Below the pieces are notes generated by a model. That model ran no database searches and was not told the origin of the DNA. It saw only the letters and a program-made list of their open reading frames with translations. 64,000 nt of DNA from Fragum whitleyi (lineage: Eukaryota > Mollusca > Bivalvia > Cardiida > Cardiidae): the NCBI GenBank assembly GCA_948146395.1, contig OX411547.1:28333114-28397113 (forward strand). Reading direction: 5' to 3'. Numbering within the stretch: position 1 is the first letter of the stretch; every line of letters starts with the position of its first letter. Made by a program: the position numbers and the translations under genes. Of this stretch, positions 32,756 to 43,796 are shown piece after piece.

Positions 32756-33461
32756 TTAAACTTCTTGTTGCAGGGAACTAGCTTTGCGCACCAAACCTCG
32801 ATTTGTATAAGGATCAGTCATTGTTAAATCACTGCTCATGTTAAGGAGTAATTGAGTTTCCTTGTCTAGGGCCTGTGGCTAATTGGAGGAAATTGCCGTC
32901 CAAATTCTTCTTTGAATTGTCCGCAATATTAAATATTTCATATGATGGCATGCAATAAAGCCACTATGAATTTAGAAAACATGATTTGATACTTAAACAA
33001 AGAATCCTTAGATATCAATAGCATAGTCTCAATTGGGAATAGTTGTATGCCTCATTAGGAGGCTATTTTATCCTTAGTTTGGACTGCTAGAAATGCTTTT
33101 ACGTTCAGAAGGCAACAACAAATATTCAGATTGTGATTAGTACAGAAGTAACATGGCTTTTTTAAGCTTGGATAAGTTCTACTAAAGCTTTGGCGTTTAG
33201 TCATCAGCCTTGTCATGCAATATTTTGTAAAATCTTTTTCTTCAGTTTTTCTGAAGGTATTTGCTTGGTTTAAATATGTTTTGTTTGCATTTAACAGTCA
33301 TGCACATAATAATTTACAAAGAAAAACAAGCAAAAAGGATTAGAACGAAAGTAGAGCTTGTATACTTCTTCTCCTTCAGGTATTTGCTTGAAACTTTGAT
33401 TATGTGTTTACTATCAAAATAGAAACCTACATTTTCAAGGGGGATAACTAGGTTATGGTTG
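32756..33461. other. No feature recognised
   Basis: Unique-looking AT-rich DNA between the palindrome and the SINE's target-site duplication. Confidence 0.45.
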
Positions 33462-34640
33462 TACTGATGTCATAAATTGATTGATTGAATGGGGTTTAAT
33501 GCCACATTCAACATTATTAGTCCCCTACCGGTGTTCACACCGGAGGGGACTATAGATTTGCCCTCCGTCTGTCCGTCCGTCTGTCCGTCCGTCCATCTGT
33601 CCGTCTGTCTGTCCGCTCAAATCTGGATCCCGCGATAACTTAATAACTAAGCAAGCGTTTTTGATGAAAGTTGGTATATGACTAGATGGCAATGTGTAGA
33701 TTATGCACATCATTTTATTTTTGTTTTTCGACTTAAATTGAGGTTGCTATGGTTACAGAAATAGTGAAAATTATGGCCAAAAATGGGATCCTGCGATAAG
33801 ATAATAACTAAGCAAGCTAGTTTGATGAGACTTGGTATATGACTATATGGCAATGTATAGATTATGCACATCATTTTATTTTTGTTTTTAGACTAAAATT
33901 GTTGTTGCTATGGTTACGGAAATAGTGAAAATATGGCAAAAAATATTGGATCCTGCGATAAGTTAATAAGTAAGCAAGCTAATTTGATGAGACTTGGTAT
34001 ATGACTAGATGGCAATGTGTAGATTATGCACATCATTTTATCTTTGTTCTTTGACAAAAAGTGCGGTTGCTATGGTAACGGAAATAGTGAAAATATGTTA
34101 AAAAATGGATCCTGCAATAACTTAATAACTAAGCAAGCTAACTTGATGAAACCTGTTTTAAGATGTAAAAAAAATTATAAGCCATGTTAGTCAGGGTGGT
34201 GATGCAGCAGTATTAATCACCTCCAGTGAAAGTTCTCATTTCTTACCAACAAGACTGAAGAAAAACATCTTGGATCAGACAAGGTAACTGTTATTGATAC
34301 TATTTCTTGCATCTGTCTATTGCTTGCATGAATTGTATAGTGGGCACAGCAGAGACAACAACTCATGTAAGTCTTGTTTAACCCTTTCCAAAACAAGACC
34401 TGGTTTTGACGTCCCTGATAGAATTGGCGTGGGAAAACATTGAGACAAACAAAGCCGGTAGGGGACTTATGTCCATGTCCAACATGGCTCTTGTTTCAGT
34501 TATATCACAGCGGATGGAGCACCTAACAATGGTTTCCTGGTACATTCCTGGTACATGTATTTCTCTCACCAGTACAACCATCACATCCTTTCCTAGCCTC
34601 CAGCTGCTTTCTCACATATTTCTACTACTGGTGTCATAAA
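33462..34640 (-). mobile_element. 5'-truncated SINE with target-site duplication, split by element D
   Basis: TACTGATGTCATAAA (33462-33476) and TACTGGTGTCATAAA (34626-34640) flank the insertion, 14 of 15 matching. The SINE body is 33477-33517 (tail GATTGAATGGGGTTTAATGC) plus 34495-34625 (TCAGTTATATCACAGCGG, GGAGCACCTAACAATGG, CTAGCCTCCAGCTGC). It lacks the tRNA head, a 5' truncation typical of LINE-driven retroposition. Element D sits between the two halves at the T-run that in intact copies reads AACATTTTTTCAG. The right half also has a short local duplication (CCTGGTACATT). Confidence 0.85.
33518..34494 (+). mobile_element. Helentron-like element D, near-identical to C
   Basis: Same structure as C: 5' hairpin AGTCCCCTACCGGTG, TATAGATTTGCCC, expanded GTCC/GTCT tract, four ~160 bp monomers and subterminal AAGCCGGTAGGGGACTT. 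It ends with a different hairpin, CCATGT/ACATGG, and terminus GGCTCTTGTT. Outside the microsatellite I count about four substitutions and one 1-base indel from C over ~880 bp. The host SINE gives the exact insertion point between T residues. No protein is encoded. Confidence 0.9.
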
Positions 34641-34820
34641 TGACAGGAGAATATGAGATATAAGATATACAGGCATCAATGATATGTAGCAAAACAAAAT
34701 AATTTATAAAGTGGTATAAAACACAAGTAAAAAAGTAGAGTTTTGCACATTATGTCAAAATCCTAATTGACATCCTCCTCAGTTGGTTATCAAAATGTTA
34801 AAAATCTAGGAGTTTGTTTG

Positions 34821-34947
34821 AAGGGGTTTAAAGCTACTTTCAGCGAACTTTTAGTTATATACCGGCGACTGGAGCACCTAACAATGGAGCACCTTGGACT
34901 TTTTCAATGATAGTCCAATGCACTACCACTCTGCTTTGATTGTGGCT
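34821..34947 (-). mobile_element. Internally deleted SINE
   Basis: The tail half (GCTACTTTCAGCGAACTTTT, ATATACCGGCGACTGGAGC, ACCTAACAATGGAGC) is joined directly to the tRNA-like head (GATAGTCCAATGCACTACC, CTGCTTTGATTGTGGC). The ~130 bp centre is missing. Confidence 0.65.
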
Positions 34948-35083
34948 TAAATCAAGGAGTTAGTGCAAAACTATTTGAAGTACCTATAAGCAGATACATC
35001 ATCTAGTCTGTGTGACATTTCCAATAAATTCATTTAAGGGTGATAGTCAGACATTGAGCTGCCTTGACAGTCACATGGTGCAT

Positions 35084-35272
35084 TTAAACCCTTGTCATAC
35101 TTAACCCTAGGTATTCCTGCTATAGATGAAGATCATCACATTTGTCGTAAATTATGTAAAGACCTAATTTAAAGAGTAATATTGGTATGCAGTTCTTCTT
35201 TCAGAGCCTGCAGCACTTTGATTTGAGTTTGGCTTTCCAAAAAATTTTATAATTCAGCATAACAAGGGTTAA
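35084..35272. mobile_element. TTAA MITE family 2, short copy
   Basis: TTTAAACCCTTGTCATACTTA at the left and TTCAGCATAACAAGGGTTAA at the right. Retains GGTATTCCTGC and CAGCACTTTGATTTGAG but lacks the central CTGCACATGTGCAG palindrome. Confidence 0.75.
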
Positions 35273-36402
35273 AAATATTCCCTGATCATGAACTGAGATT
35301 ATGAGTATGTAGTGAAGACTCTGATCAGACTGTGTGAATACACTGGTTGATCTGAGTCTGTACGTATTGTAGATTTAAAATTGTTGCAAAGGCTCATTAT
35401 AGCTTTCTTCTAGCTTATTTATGACAATTTAGTCAACCATCAGCGATATTACAATGGTCAGAATATGTTTTTAGCCTGTTTGTTACATATCCAACAATTT
35501 TAAACAGTTGGTTAGGGAAGACTTTGGCCAGCTTTTGCATCCGTATGAGGTATGAAAGTATCTGAGATATTCGGTCTCTCTCCTTTTTGCACTTTGTTGC
35601 TTTCTATGCCACTCAGTATTTGTACTTTTTGCTCTTTTTGCCCATATATTTGTGGGAAATGTATCGCACAGGCTCATTTTGCATTGTTGAGATTTAAAAA
35701 TAATGTTTTACTATATAACAACTGTTAGAAAATGTTTTTAGCATTGTTGAGATAAAAAGATATTGATGTATTTTATAACACTCCTTTGGTCATTCAAAGA
35801 ATGATAAAAATCGGGTCAGAAGAATATTACGATGTTATCATTACATGATTGATTTAAAAAGCGACCAAGGATATTCAATACAATGGATTTGATGGGCAAG
35901 AGAAAATTAATAATAATATTTATTTCAACTGTGATGAATTTGACACTATGAATATCTATTAGTTTAAATGGACTTGACTTGATCTTATCATTTTGATGTT
36001 GTATTGACACTATTAAAGCTTCATCTTTGTTGTGATTTTGTTCCCAAGATTGACTGGATGAAATTCAGAAAAATATTAAGCCACCCACCTACGGAAATAT
36101 TTGCGAGTTCTTGGAGAATGCTGGAGGTCTGGTTTAAACCTATTTATCTTACATTGATCGGGAAACAGGTTGTGGCAATGTAGATTAATTCCTCTCTTTT
36201 CTGCCTCCTAGAAAATTTACCAGTATGTGTGCAACACATGTTGGTCAATTAAAAAACCAAGATTGATCATAGCTGCTCCTGGGAATCCAAATCTGGATCT
36301 ATTGGTCAAGAGGCTTACTTTCTACTTCTAGACTACGGACACACATTGACATTCTGGAGGTCAAAGTGTTGCTTTATTACTGTTGAAATAAATGGTTTGA
36401 AT
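35273..36402. other. No feature recognised
   Basis: AT-rich DNA. The open frames at 35483-35677 and 35816-36010 (minus) have no motif. A duplicated phrase TTTTTAGCATTGTTGAGAT / TTTTGCATTGTTGAGAT occurs near 35673 and 35735. Confidence 0.45.
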
Positions 36403-36452
36403 ATTTTCTAAAGAACCAAATCCCACCAAAGGGATTTGGTTCTTTAGAAAAT
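36403..36452. repeat. Perfect 22 bp hairpin
   Basis: Arms 36403-36424 and 36431-36452 are exact complements (ATTTTCTAAAGAACCAAA plus TCCC) around the 6-base loop ACCAAA. Could be a foldback relic, or a structured RNA element if transcribed. Nothing nearby decides between them. Confidence 0.9.
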
Positions 36453-37205
36453 GTTTAAGTTATATCCAGATTTTATATAGATATTAGACAAAACCAGCCT
36501 ATCGAAGGAAATAACAAAATAAAATTTATGGAAGTTCATTATATTTTATTTCAGTTTTGAGAAAAGTTGGGTCGGCCTTCCCGAGAACCAAAAAATAAAA
36601 AAATAATAATGGCCATATGAAAGGATTAAGGACAACTAGCTGCCAATGCATGAAAGGTCAATGTAAGTTTTCAAGGCCCTATTCCTGGAAAAGGTCAAAT
36701 TGGTGCCACTTTCTAGTTTTCATAATGTTTAGTTTTGAAATTTCAAAAGAAGCTCTAGTAAATAAATGCTTCAAACACAAAAATGTGGTCAGAAGACCAA
36801 AACATGGAAACTTCACTGCTAAGCTGAAGTTATGAGTCTTTTAGCTCAACGCAAATATCATCTTAAAGATGTGCTGAAATTAAAATGACTGTATGTGGTT
36901 TCCAACAAATTAGCACGTTGTGCAACATCAATCATAGCCTACTTGATGCACATTTAATGTCACAAAATTCTTTCTTTACATATACAATAAGATATTAGTC
37001 TGACTTTACCGCTTCCTATCTTGTTTTCTATATTTGATGTTGTCACCTCCATTATGGCATGTTGCAGGTGTGAATTGCCTTGTCTGTATTCGGTTACCAA
37101 TAAGTTATGTGTTGCATTAATCACATGTATCAGATGCATTTCAATGTCACAGAATTTGTTTTTGTACATCTTAATGATTTGAAACCATTTACATTTTCTC
37201 AAAAT
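36453..37205. other. No feature recognised
   Basis: No element ends. The 72-codon plus frame (36617-36835) and 80-codon minus frame (36960-37202) show no motif. Confidence 0.45.
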
Positions 37206-37412
37206 TGTAGCCTGTTCTCCAATGGGTTGAAAATTGTAGACCTGTGTGAGATAGCAGCTGGAGGCTAAGAAAGGATGTGGTGGTTGTACTGGTGAGAGAA
37301 ATACCAGGAAACCATTATTTGGTGCTCCGGTCGCCGCAATATAACTAAAAAAATGTTGAAAGCGGCGTTAAACTCCATTCAATCAATCAATTCAATCAAT
37401 GTAGACTGTTCT
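37206..37412 (+). mobile_element. 5'-truncated SINE with target-site duplication
   Basis: TGTAGCCTGTTCT (37206-37218) and TGTAGACTGTTCT (37400-37412) flank the body, 12 of 13 matching. The body starts after the tRNA head (CAATGGGTTG), then GTGAGATAGCAGCTGGAGGC, GGTGAGAGAAATACCAGG, CCGCAATATAACTAAAAAAA, GCGGCGTTAAACTCCATT and a CAAT-rich 3' tail. Confidence 0.85.
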
Positions 37413-37609
37413 AAAATGGAGGAGGCAGCAATTTTACTACAATGAATAGAGAGTTGAAAACTTGAAAGGAAACCTATCCAAATGTTGCTTTGCTTTTTTC
37501 AAGCAATTTCTTTTTTTCTAATGATGTTTTTCTCATATACAAGATCACTGAGAAGAAATATCCCGTATCCTGTTAGAAATTATCCAAGTTTAAGCAGGTT
37601 CTCATATTT

Positions 37610-37740
37610 TATCATTGCACTTAAACCCCTTAAATACTGAACCTGGAATATTCCTGCTTCTGCACTAAGGTTGAGACAAAGATCAGCATGCACACATGTG
37701 CAGTCTGATCTTTAACTATGCCATCTTATTTTTCCTACTT
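37610..37740. mobile_element. TTAA MITE family 2, half element
   Basis: CTTAAACCCCTTAAATACTGA, GGAATATTCCTGCTTCTGCA, GATCAGCATGCACACATG and TGCAGTCTGATC follow the family order. The second terminal repeat is missing. Confidence 0.55.
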
Positions 37741-37908
37741 AAACTGAAAAACAGGCCTCCTAGTGAAACCTTAAAACCTTTAAAAACCTTTAATTTCAGA
37801 GCAAACCTTTAAAACCTTTACATTTCCCAAGAAAACCTTTAAAACGCCAAAATAGCCTGTAATTCTCTCTCAAAACCTTTATATTTGCTCTGACTGGTTG
37901 CCGTGCTA

Positions 37909-38367
37909 CAGTTAATAACATCGTGAAAAATAACATCGTGAAATTGACATTCACCTCAATTTAAACCATTCTAAATAGCTCACTAAGCGCTCCAATAATT
38001 CATTCCAAACACTCACTCAAACCATTCAAAAACTATCAAACCCATTGAAAAATATAGAATCAACAACATCATTCAAAATAAATTTTAAAAGAGCAAAATC
38101 GCGATTTTACTGACATAATTTAAAAAGTTAGCGCCTCACAGGTTCTTGAAGAAATTTGGGGCTGTGTACAGAACTTGTATACACTTTTTTTTATTAAAGG
38201 GAGGTAATCAATTTCGCAAATTTTGTTCATCCGAACAAAATTTGCGATACAAGATTATCTCCAATTAAATTCACTCAAAACTCGCTCCTCACACTCATTC
38301 AATTTCATTCCTAAATCATTCCAAAATCATTCACCATGTCAATTTCATGATGTTATTAACTGTAGCT
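37909..38367. mobile_element. TIR element family 7 (GCTACAGTTAATAACATC)
   Basis: The left end GCTACAGTTAATAACATC, then (after an AACATCGTGAAA duplication) GTGAAATTGACAT, is matched by the right end ATGTCAATTTCATGATG plus TTATTAACTGTAGC. The interior is full of CATTCAAA/CATTCCAAA phrases and holds a palindrome at 38212-38247 (TCGCAAATTTTGTTC / GAACAAAATTTGCGA). ~459 bp, non-coding. The boundary to flanking DNA is abrupt, but I see no clear target duplication. Confidence 0.75.
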
Positions 38368-38704
38368 GAAAGCAAGTAATGGCTTTTGATCTGCATTTTC
38401 CCTTCTTTTATGTGTTGTTAAAAAATGCTGCTTTTGTTTCTTCCATCTTGAGTTTTTCAGAATGCAGTATATAACATAAAAAAATGACTTTGGTATGAGT
38501 ATGGGTTCAATAAAGAAATAAGAACCTCGACAAAAATAGCCTTTATTTACTCTTTATTTTTTTTCATATTTTATACTAAAAGGCCTTTATTTTCATACAT
38601 TGGAGCCCTTATAAAAACCTTTATTTTCGTTTAGGCCTGCTAGGAGGCCTGAAAAAAGTTTTCAAACTACCATAAAAGCTCTAATAGAACCCTGGTTATT
38701 TTTT

Positions 38705-38921
38705 TATTTTGTTTTTTTTTTTCAAGGAAATTTTAAATGGAGACGTTCACTTAAGGTAGTGGACCCATAATAGTTTCGCAACTTCTCAGAAATAATGGAC
38801 TTTAACAGTGTTAACCAAGGTTTCCTAATGATTTCCTCATGAAATGTTGCAGAACTATTGAGGGTCCACTACCTTAAGTGAACATCTCCATTTAAATTTT
38901 CTTGAAAAAAAAAACAAAAAA
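38705..38921. mobile_element. Foldback MITE family 3 inside an extended palindrome
   Basis: The family core TTAAGGTAGTGGACCC ... GGGTCCACTACCTTAA is at 38751-38877. Unlike the other two copies, the flanks are also inverted repeats: TTCAAGGAAATTTTAAATGG and GACGTTCAC on the left, GTGAACATCTCC and ATTTAAATTTTCTTGAA on the right, continuing into T-run/A-run. Total palindrome about 215 bp. Confidence 0.85.
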
Positions 38922-39051
38922 AAAAGAGGTTTTTTTTTCAAAGCTAAAACAGCTGAAAATTAGTTTATCTTTTAACAAATGGAAGGTAAAAACAGAATGA
39001 AGGGATCATCTTAAAAACGGAAATATATGCATAAAAGGAAATATAAGAGCT

Positions 39052-39262
39052 GCCCCAGTGAAAATTGAAGTGAAATTTCAGTGAAATTTCACCAAATTTC
39101 AGTGAAATTTCAGTGAAATGTTAAAATATCACTGAATCTCAGCAAAATGACCAAATTTCAGTGAAATTTCAGTGAAATTTTGGCAAAAAAAAATTGAAAT
39201 TTCAGTGAGATGTTTTTTCTTAATGAGGCTAGAATTTCAGTGAAATTTCAGTATTTTTTTTT
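39052..39262. repeat. CAGTGAAATTTC minisatellite, third array
   Basis: Starts CCCCAGTGAAAATTGAAGTG, like the outer edges of the inverted arms, and continues with CAGTGAAATTTCA units until a poly-T near 39250. It lies 1.4 kb inside the right arm's inner end. Confidence 0.8.
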
Positions 39263-40683
39263 TTTTCAACTTATGAAATTTCTGTGAATATGCCAACTTA
39301 AAAAATGTGTTTATAATAATACTGAATCTTTATAAAAGCACTAAAAAAAGTAGAAACACAACAGATTCACAACATAATTGTAGCAAAAGACATGTTTATT
39401 AAGATTGTCAGAAGCAGAAATATATAGCCTAAAATGAATATACTTTTGTGAACATTGTGGACTATTCCGTTCCTAAGCTTAAAGGAATGAACATGTTTAA
39501 AGAAATGCACGATTTCTTCCCTCTTATAAAGCTTTATTTTTCTCAAATTGCTTGAAAATGTCAATTAAAAAAAGACACAGACAAAAATAAATAAGAACAA
39601 AAAACACACATATATATACTATGAATATTTTTTGTTAACACAACAAGTATGTTTTTTTCTTCATTTATGCGAGGAAATCTATCATACTACAACCACAATA
39701 TCTGTTACTTTAGCATAGATATATTTCACGACCATACTCTTTATCTGATAATGGCTGGGACAATTTCAAGTCAAAAGAATCTCTTAAAAAATATTACAGA
39801 ATAATAAATGATATTATGTGATTTGTAATGAACTATTTCTCATGCAATTAACCATTTTCATTTTTAGTTTGTCTATTAGTATTATTTTGTTAAATAGCAA
39901 ATTTAAATGGTAAAATGAAAATTTTCTTTATGCCGTTGAGTAAACAGAAATTTCCAGTCTAAAATTTCTAGTCTAGATTAAGTCATGTGATCGTTAAGAA
40001 CCAATGAAAATGTTACACGGCCAAACTTATCACGCGCCATGATGCAAACGACGGAGGTGAGATTGTGCGCTCATTTTGTGTATAATAAAAAAATATCCGT
40101 AAGAGATGGCTACGTCATGCTATTGATATGCTGTTAATATCATAATCCAACCGAAAGACGAGTTACAAACCGGAACGTAAAGAAACACGTGAGTTTTTGA
40201 AGTGAAAATAAACAACTTTCGTTATCAACTTGACCTTGCTATTTCGCGGATTTGTGCAATATTTGGCCACAGTTTAAATTCTTATTCCGTAACGAAAAAA
40301 AATTAAAATAAATAAATTTGATTTAATAGATATTCTTTACTTGTCTTATCAGCAATGATAAAATCCTCAACCAATGTCATTAAATCGTATTTCAAAATGA
40401 AATTCTGTCCTTGGAATGATTATCAAAATGGTGGTCAGGAATTCTCGTAGAACAAACAGTCAACTGATTCTATTTTTAGACTACACGGAATTCCCACAGC
40501 TGTTAAAGTATCTTACCCTTTGGATGTCCCGTGAAATAGAATAAATATTTTAAACCTCAAAATCGTTATTAACAAGTAAAGAGTGTTTATAAATGGACAT
40601 GATATCAAGGTATTTATGACTTGTTAGTATTTTACTGGTCATTGGTAGTGATTTTGTGCCAGGAAAACATTCATCTGCACCAT
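39263..40683. other. Unique DNA with a small CpG-retaining patch
   Basis: No repeats recognised. From about 39990 to 40250 CpGs are frequent (ACACGGCC, ATCACGCGCC, AACGACGGAG, CTACGTCATG, GAAAGACGAG, AACCGGAACG), with a CCAAT-like AACCAATGAAAA and a CRE-like ACGTCA. This could be an unmethylated promoter-like patch. The minus frame 39367-39564 has no motif. Confidence 0.4.
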
Positions 40684-42959
40684 TGTTGTAGAAGAATTTT
40701 AATTAAAAAAATGATAGGAAAAGAAAGTGTAGAATTTCTTCTTCCCTCAGAATTAATTATTAACCTCCATAATATTTTCAAAATCACCTAAATATAATCT
40801 TAACATGACTTAAATAATTCGTAGCTGACAGGTAAAGTGTAATAGTAACTGGACAAGCCATTTTTCAGATATTGATAAACAAAGACATTTATTCGCTAAA
40901 CCAAACAAATGTATTTATACCCATCAGAATTTATGATTAATACATTAAACTGAAATAGATTTGACAAATAATTTTTGAATCACAAAAAGGAATATAGATT
41001 TTTTTCACATTTTTGAAAAAAATATCTTTCTTAGATTAAATTTGAAAAAAATAACATCAAATATCAATTTAGCATTTTATATGAGAAATGATAATCTCCC
41101 CTTTTGATAATTTTATTAGAAAATGTATTTAGAAATTTGCTGATTGGGAGGCTTTCATACATAGTCTCTCAAAACTGGGTAAAATTCACAACAGATTTCT
41201 CTTATTAGTATCAATAAGAATAGATAGATCATATTCAGTGATATTTAATAATTTAGACTTGGTATTTTATTATTTTGAATAAATACAAAAAAATTCATTT
41301 CAGATAAATGTCACTCAGACATGTAGGCCTAACAGCATTACTGGTGCCATATATACATGCAAGATTGTCACTGTGAAAACAGATATGTTCAAGTAATTTG
41401 TAAGTAGAATAAGATGACACTGTATTCATTATTTTACTACATGTCCACACATAAAAAGATCAAGGGTGTAATGTTTTATGCTATTTGTCCATCTCTCTGA
41501 CTGTCTATGAAAACTTGATGCGCCAACTAAAAATTTTTCTATAACCTGGACACTATTCAAGTTAAAATGTAAAAAAAAATGCATAAAAGTTTCTTTCACC
41601 ATTCCATTCCACATATTTTGATGTCAAGGTCATCTTACTAAGTCAAATTTATCAAAACTAAAAATACTGTTTCAGGTCTTATTACATGCCATCAGGGATG
41701 TTCATCTTCTATCTCTGATCTTAGTGAGGAGAAAGAATTGCAGTATCTAAGGACCCTAATTCTAGCTAGCTTCAGTGTATTGTACCCCAAAAAAATATGG
41801 GGGGGGGTATTAGGAGTTAGCTTGTTGGTCGGTTAATCTGTCTCTTCATCGTTTAGTCCATCCATCCATTTTTAGTTTTTATGTGTCCATTCAGTTTCTC
41901 AGCAACTAATGGGCAGATTTCCATTAAACTTTACAGATGTGATCAGTATCAGGTAGAGATGTGCAAGTGATATTTTGGTTATGATCCATTCATTGACTTT
42001 TGTGTTTTGACAGAGTTATGGGATGATGGAAAATGGCTTTACATTATTGACAAGCACTTGTTTTGGGGTAATACGGTATTAGTCGACAGTCTAGTTTATC
42101 AAGCTTTTGCAGTTGGGATGGTCATACCAAATATGACTCTTAAAGATCTATTTCAATATGAAGTTTTCACACTTACAACAGTCCTTTTATCATTATATCA
42201 TTAGACCTTGAGCTTTGACCTTTGAGATTTAAGAAAAAATCGTTCAAATGGTAGTAGGCGTAAGAATAATTGTAATTGAAATCCATAAGTGCAAGCTATT
42301 ATATATACTTACCTCCACATTTTCAGTTTTCTTGTATATTGCAGATACAACTCAAAATATAGTAAAGGAATAAACCTTATAGTGTAAATGCTGAATAATT
42401 TGGAGTCTTGAGAAAAACATGAGTGAAGAAGATAACAACTGTAGCCTTGAAAAAACAACAACATTAAGTTAGATCTGGAACAAAATTATGTAGTTGAAGG
42501 TAGGTAAGTGTATTGAAGTTAAATGCTTTCCAGTAGATCCTCAAAATTTCTTGATGGAGTATCTTATAAAATTTAAATGTCACACCACTAATATTATCAT
42601 AATTGTAAACTCGCTGTTTTTAATCACTCTTCTTTTCATTCTATCTCCTGAGGTATAAGTGCTATTTACTTGAAACTTTATAGTTGAATAGATCTTATTG
42701 AAGAGATGCACAGTGCACATTTTTTAAGAGACGCCAATCTTGCTTTATTTTACCCCACTTAGGCACTATATATATAACAAAGTAAAGTGGCTATACTGGA
42801 GTCACCATGTCAGTCTGTTCATCCATCTGTCTGTCCCATGTTTTTTAAACAGGTATTACTTCTTTACTAGTAAAGCTTTTAACTCATGCACTTACACAAT
42901 TTGACTAGGATAAATGCAGTATAATAAAAATAACTTAGTTATTGCCACTTGGTTTTTTA

Positions 42960-43450
42960 AATTTTTTATCCCCCACCGATTTTTGCGAAGGGGATATAGT
43001 AATGGTCTCCACCTGTCATTTCGACATTCTGTCACTAAACTTGGCTGGAGCATATCTCCTAAAGTTCAGTGGCTATCAACTTGAAACTTTAAAGATGGAT
43101 TGATCTCATGAAGAAGTGCAGTACTGCACAAGAACAACAATTCTCGCTTGCATAATTTTGGATTAATTGCCCTTTGTTATTTCTTAACTCTTACTCTTTT
43201 TTTGGGCATATCTCTTAAAGTAAAATAGCTAGCTATCAGCTTGAAACTCTATAGGTTGATAGTTCTTATTGAAATGAGCAATGCACAAGAACTATAACTC
43301 TTGCTTGCATAATTTACCAGTTATTGCCCTTTGATATTCTAAAGACTTATATTCTGAAGGGGGCATATCTCTTCAAGTACAAAAGAATCTTTAATAGATT
43401 AAGCTTCAGTTTACTATCAAGCTTTCATGATTGGGGATGGCCATGTCTGA
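42960..43450 (+). mobile_element. Helentron-like element in right arm
   Basis: Mirror of 3158-3640: TTTTTATCCCCCACCG, GCGAAGGGGATATAG, TGGTCTCCACCTGTC, then monomers with GCATATCTC, TCAACTTGAAACTT, GCACAAGAAC and TTGCCCTTTGTTAT. Confidence 0.65.
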
Positions 43451-43574
43451 CATTGCTGTTGTCATTTTTGCCTTTGCTTATCCTTATTTGAGAGAGTTTC
43501 CAATATATTGCTCCATACACTATAACCATATGTAATATATTTTAAAACCATAGCTAATATTCTGGATCTTACCT

Positions 43575-43796
43575 TTAAACCCCTTGTCATGCAGAATAAA
43601 AACCATAGAATATTAAATTGAAATCGATATCCTGAATGCACTTATTGTGGGTAAAATAAGTTTCATTTCAAAAATATTGTTTTTAAAGAAAATCAAGTGG
43701 TCAGGATTTAGATTAAAATGCTCACATGTGCAGGCTAATCTTTATCTTTACCTTCTGTCAGAGCAGGAATATTTTAGATTGAGCTTAACAAGGGTC
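43575..43796. mobile_element. TTAA MITE family 2, copy in right arm
   Basis: TTAAACCCCTTGTCATGCAG at the left. The right end TTGAGCTTAACAAGGGT is eroded before TTAA. Mirror of 2807-3029. Here GTCAGAGCAGGAATATTTTA is better preserved than in the left arm. Confidence 0.75.
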
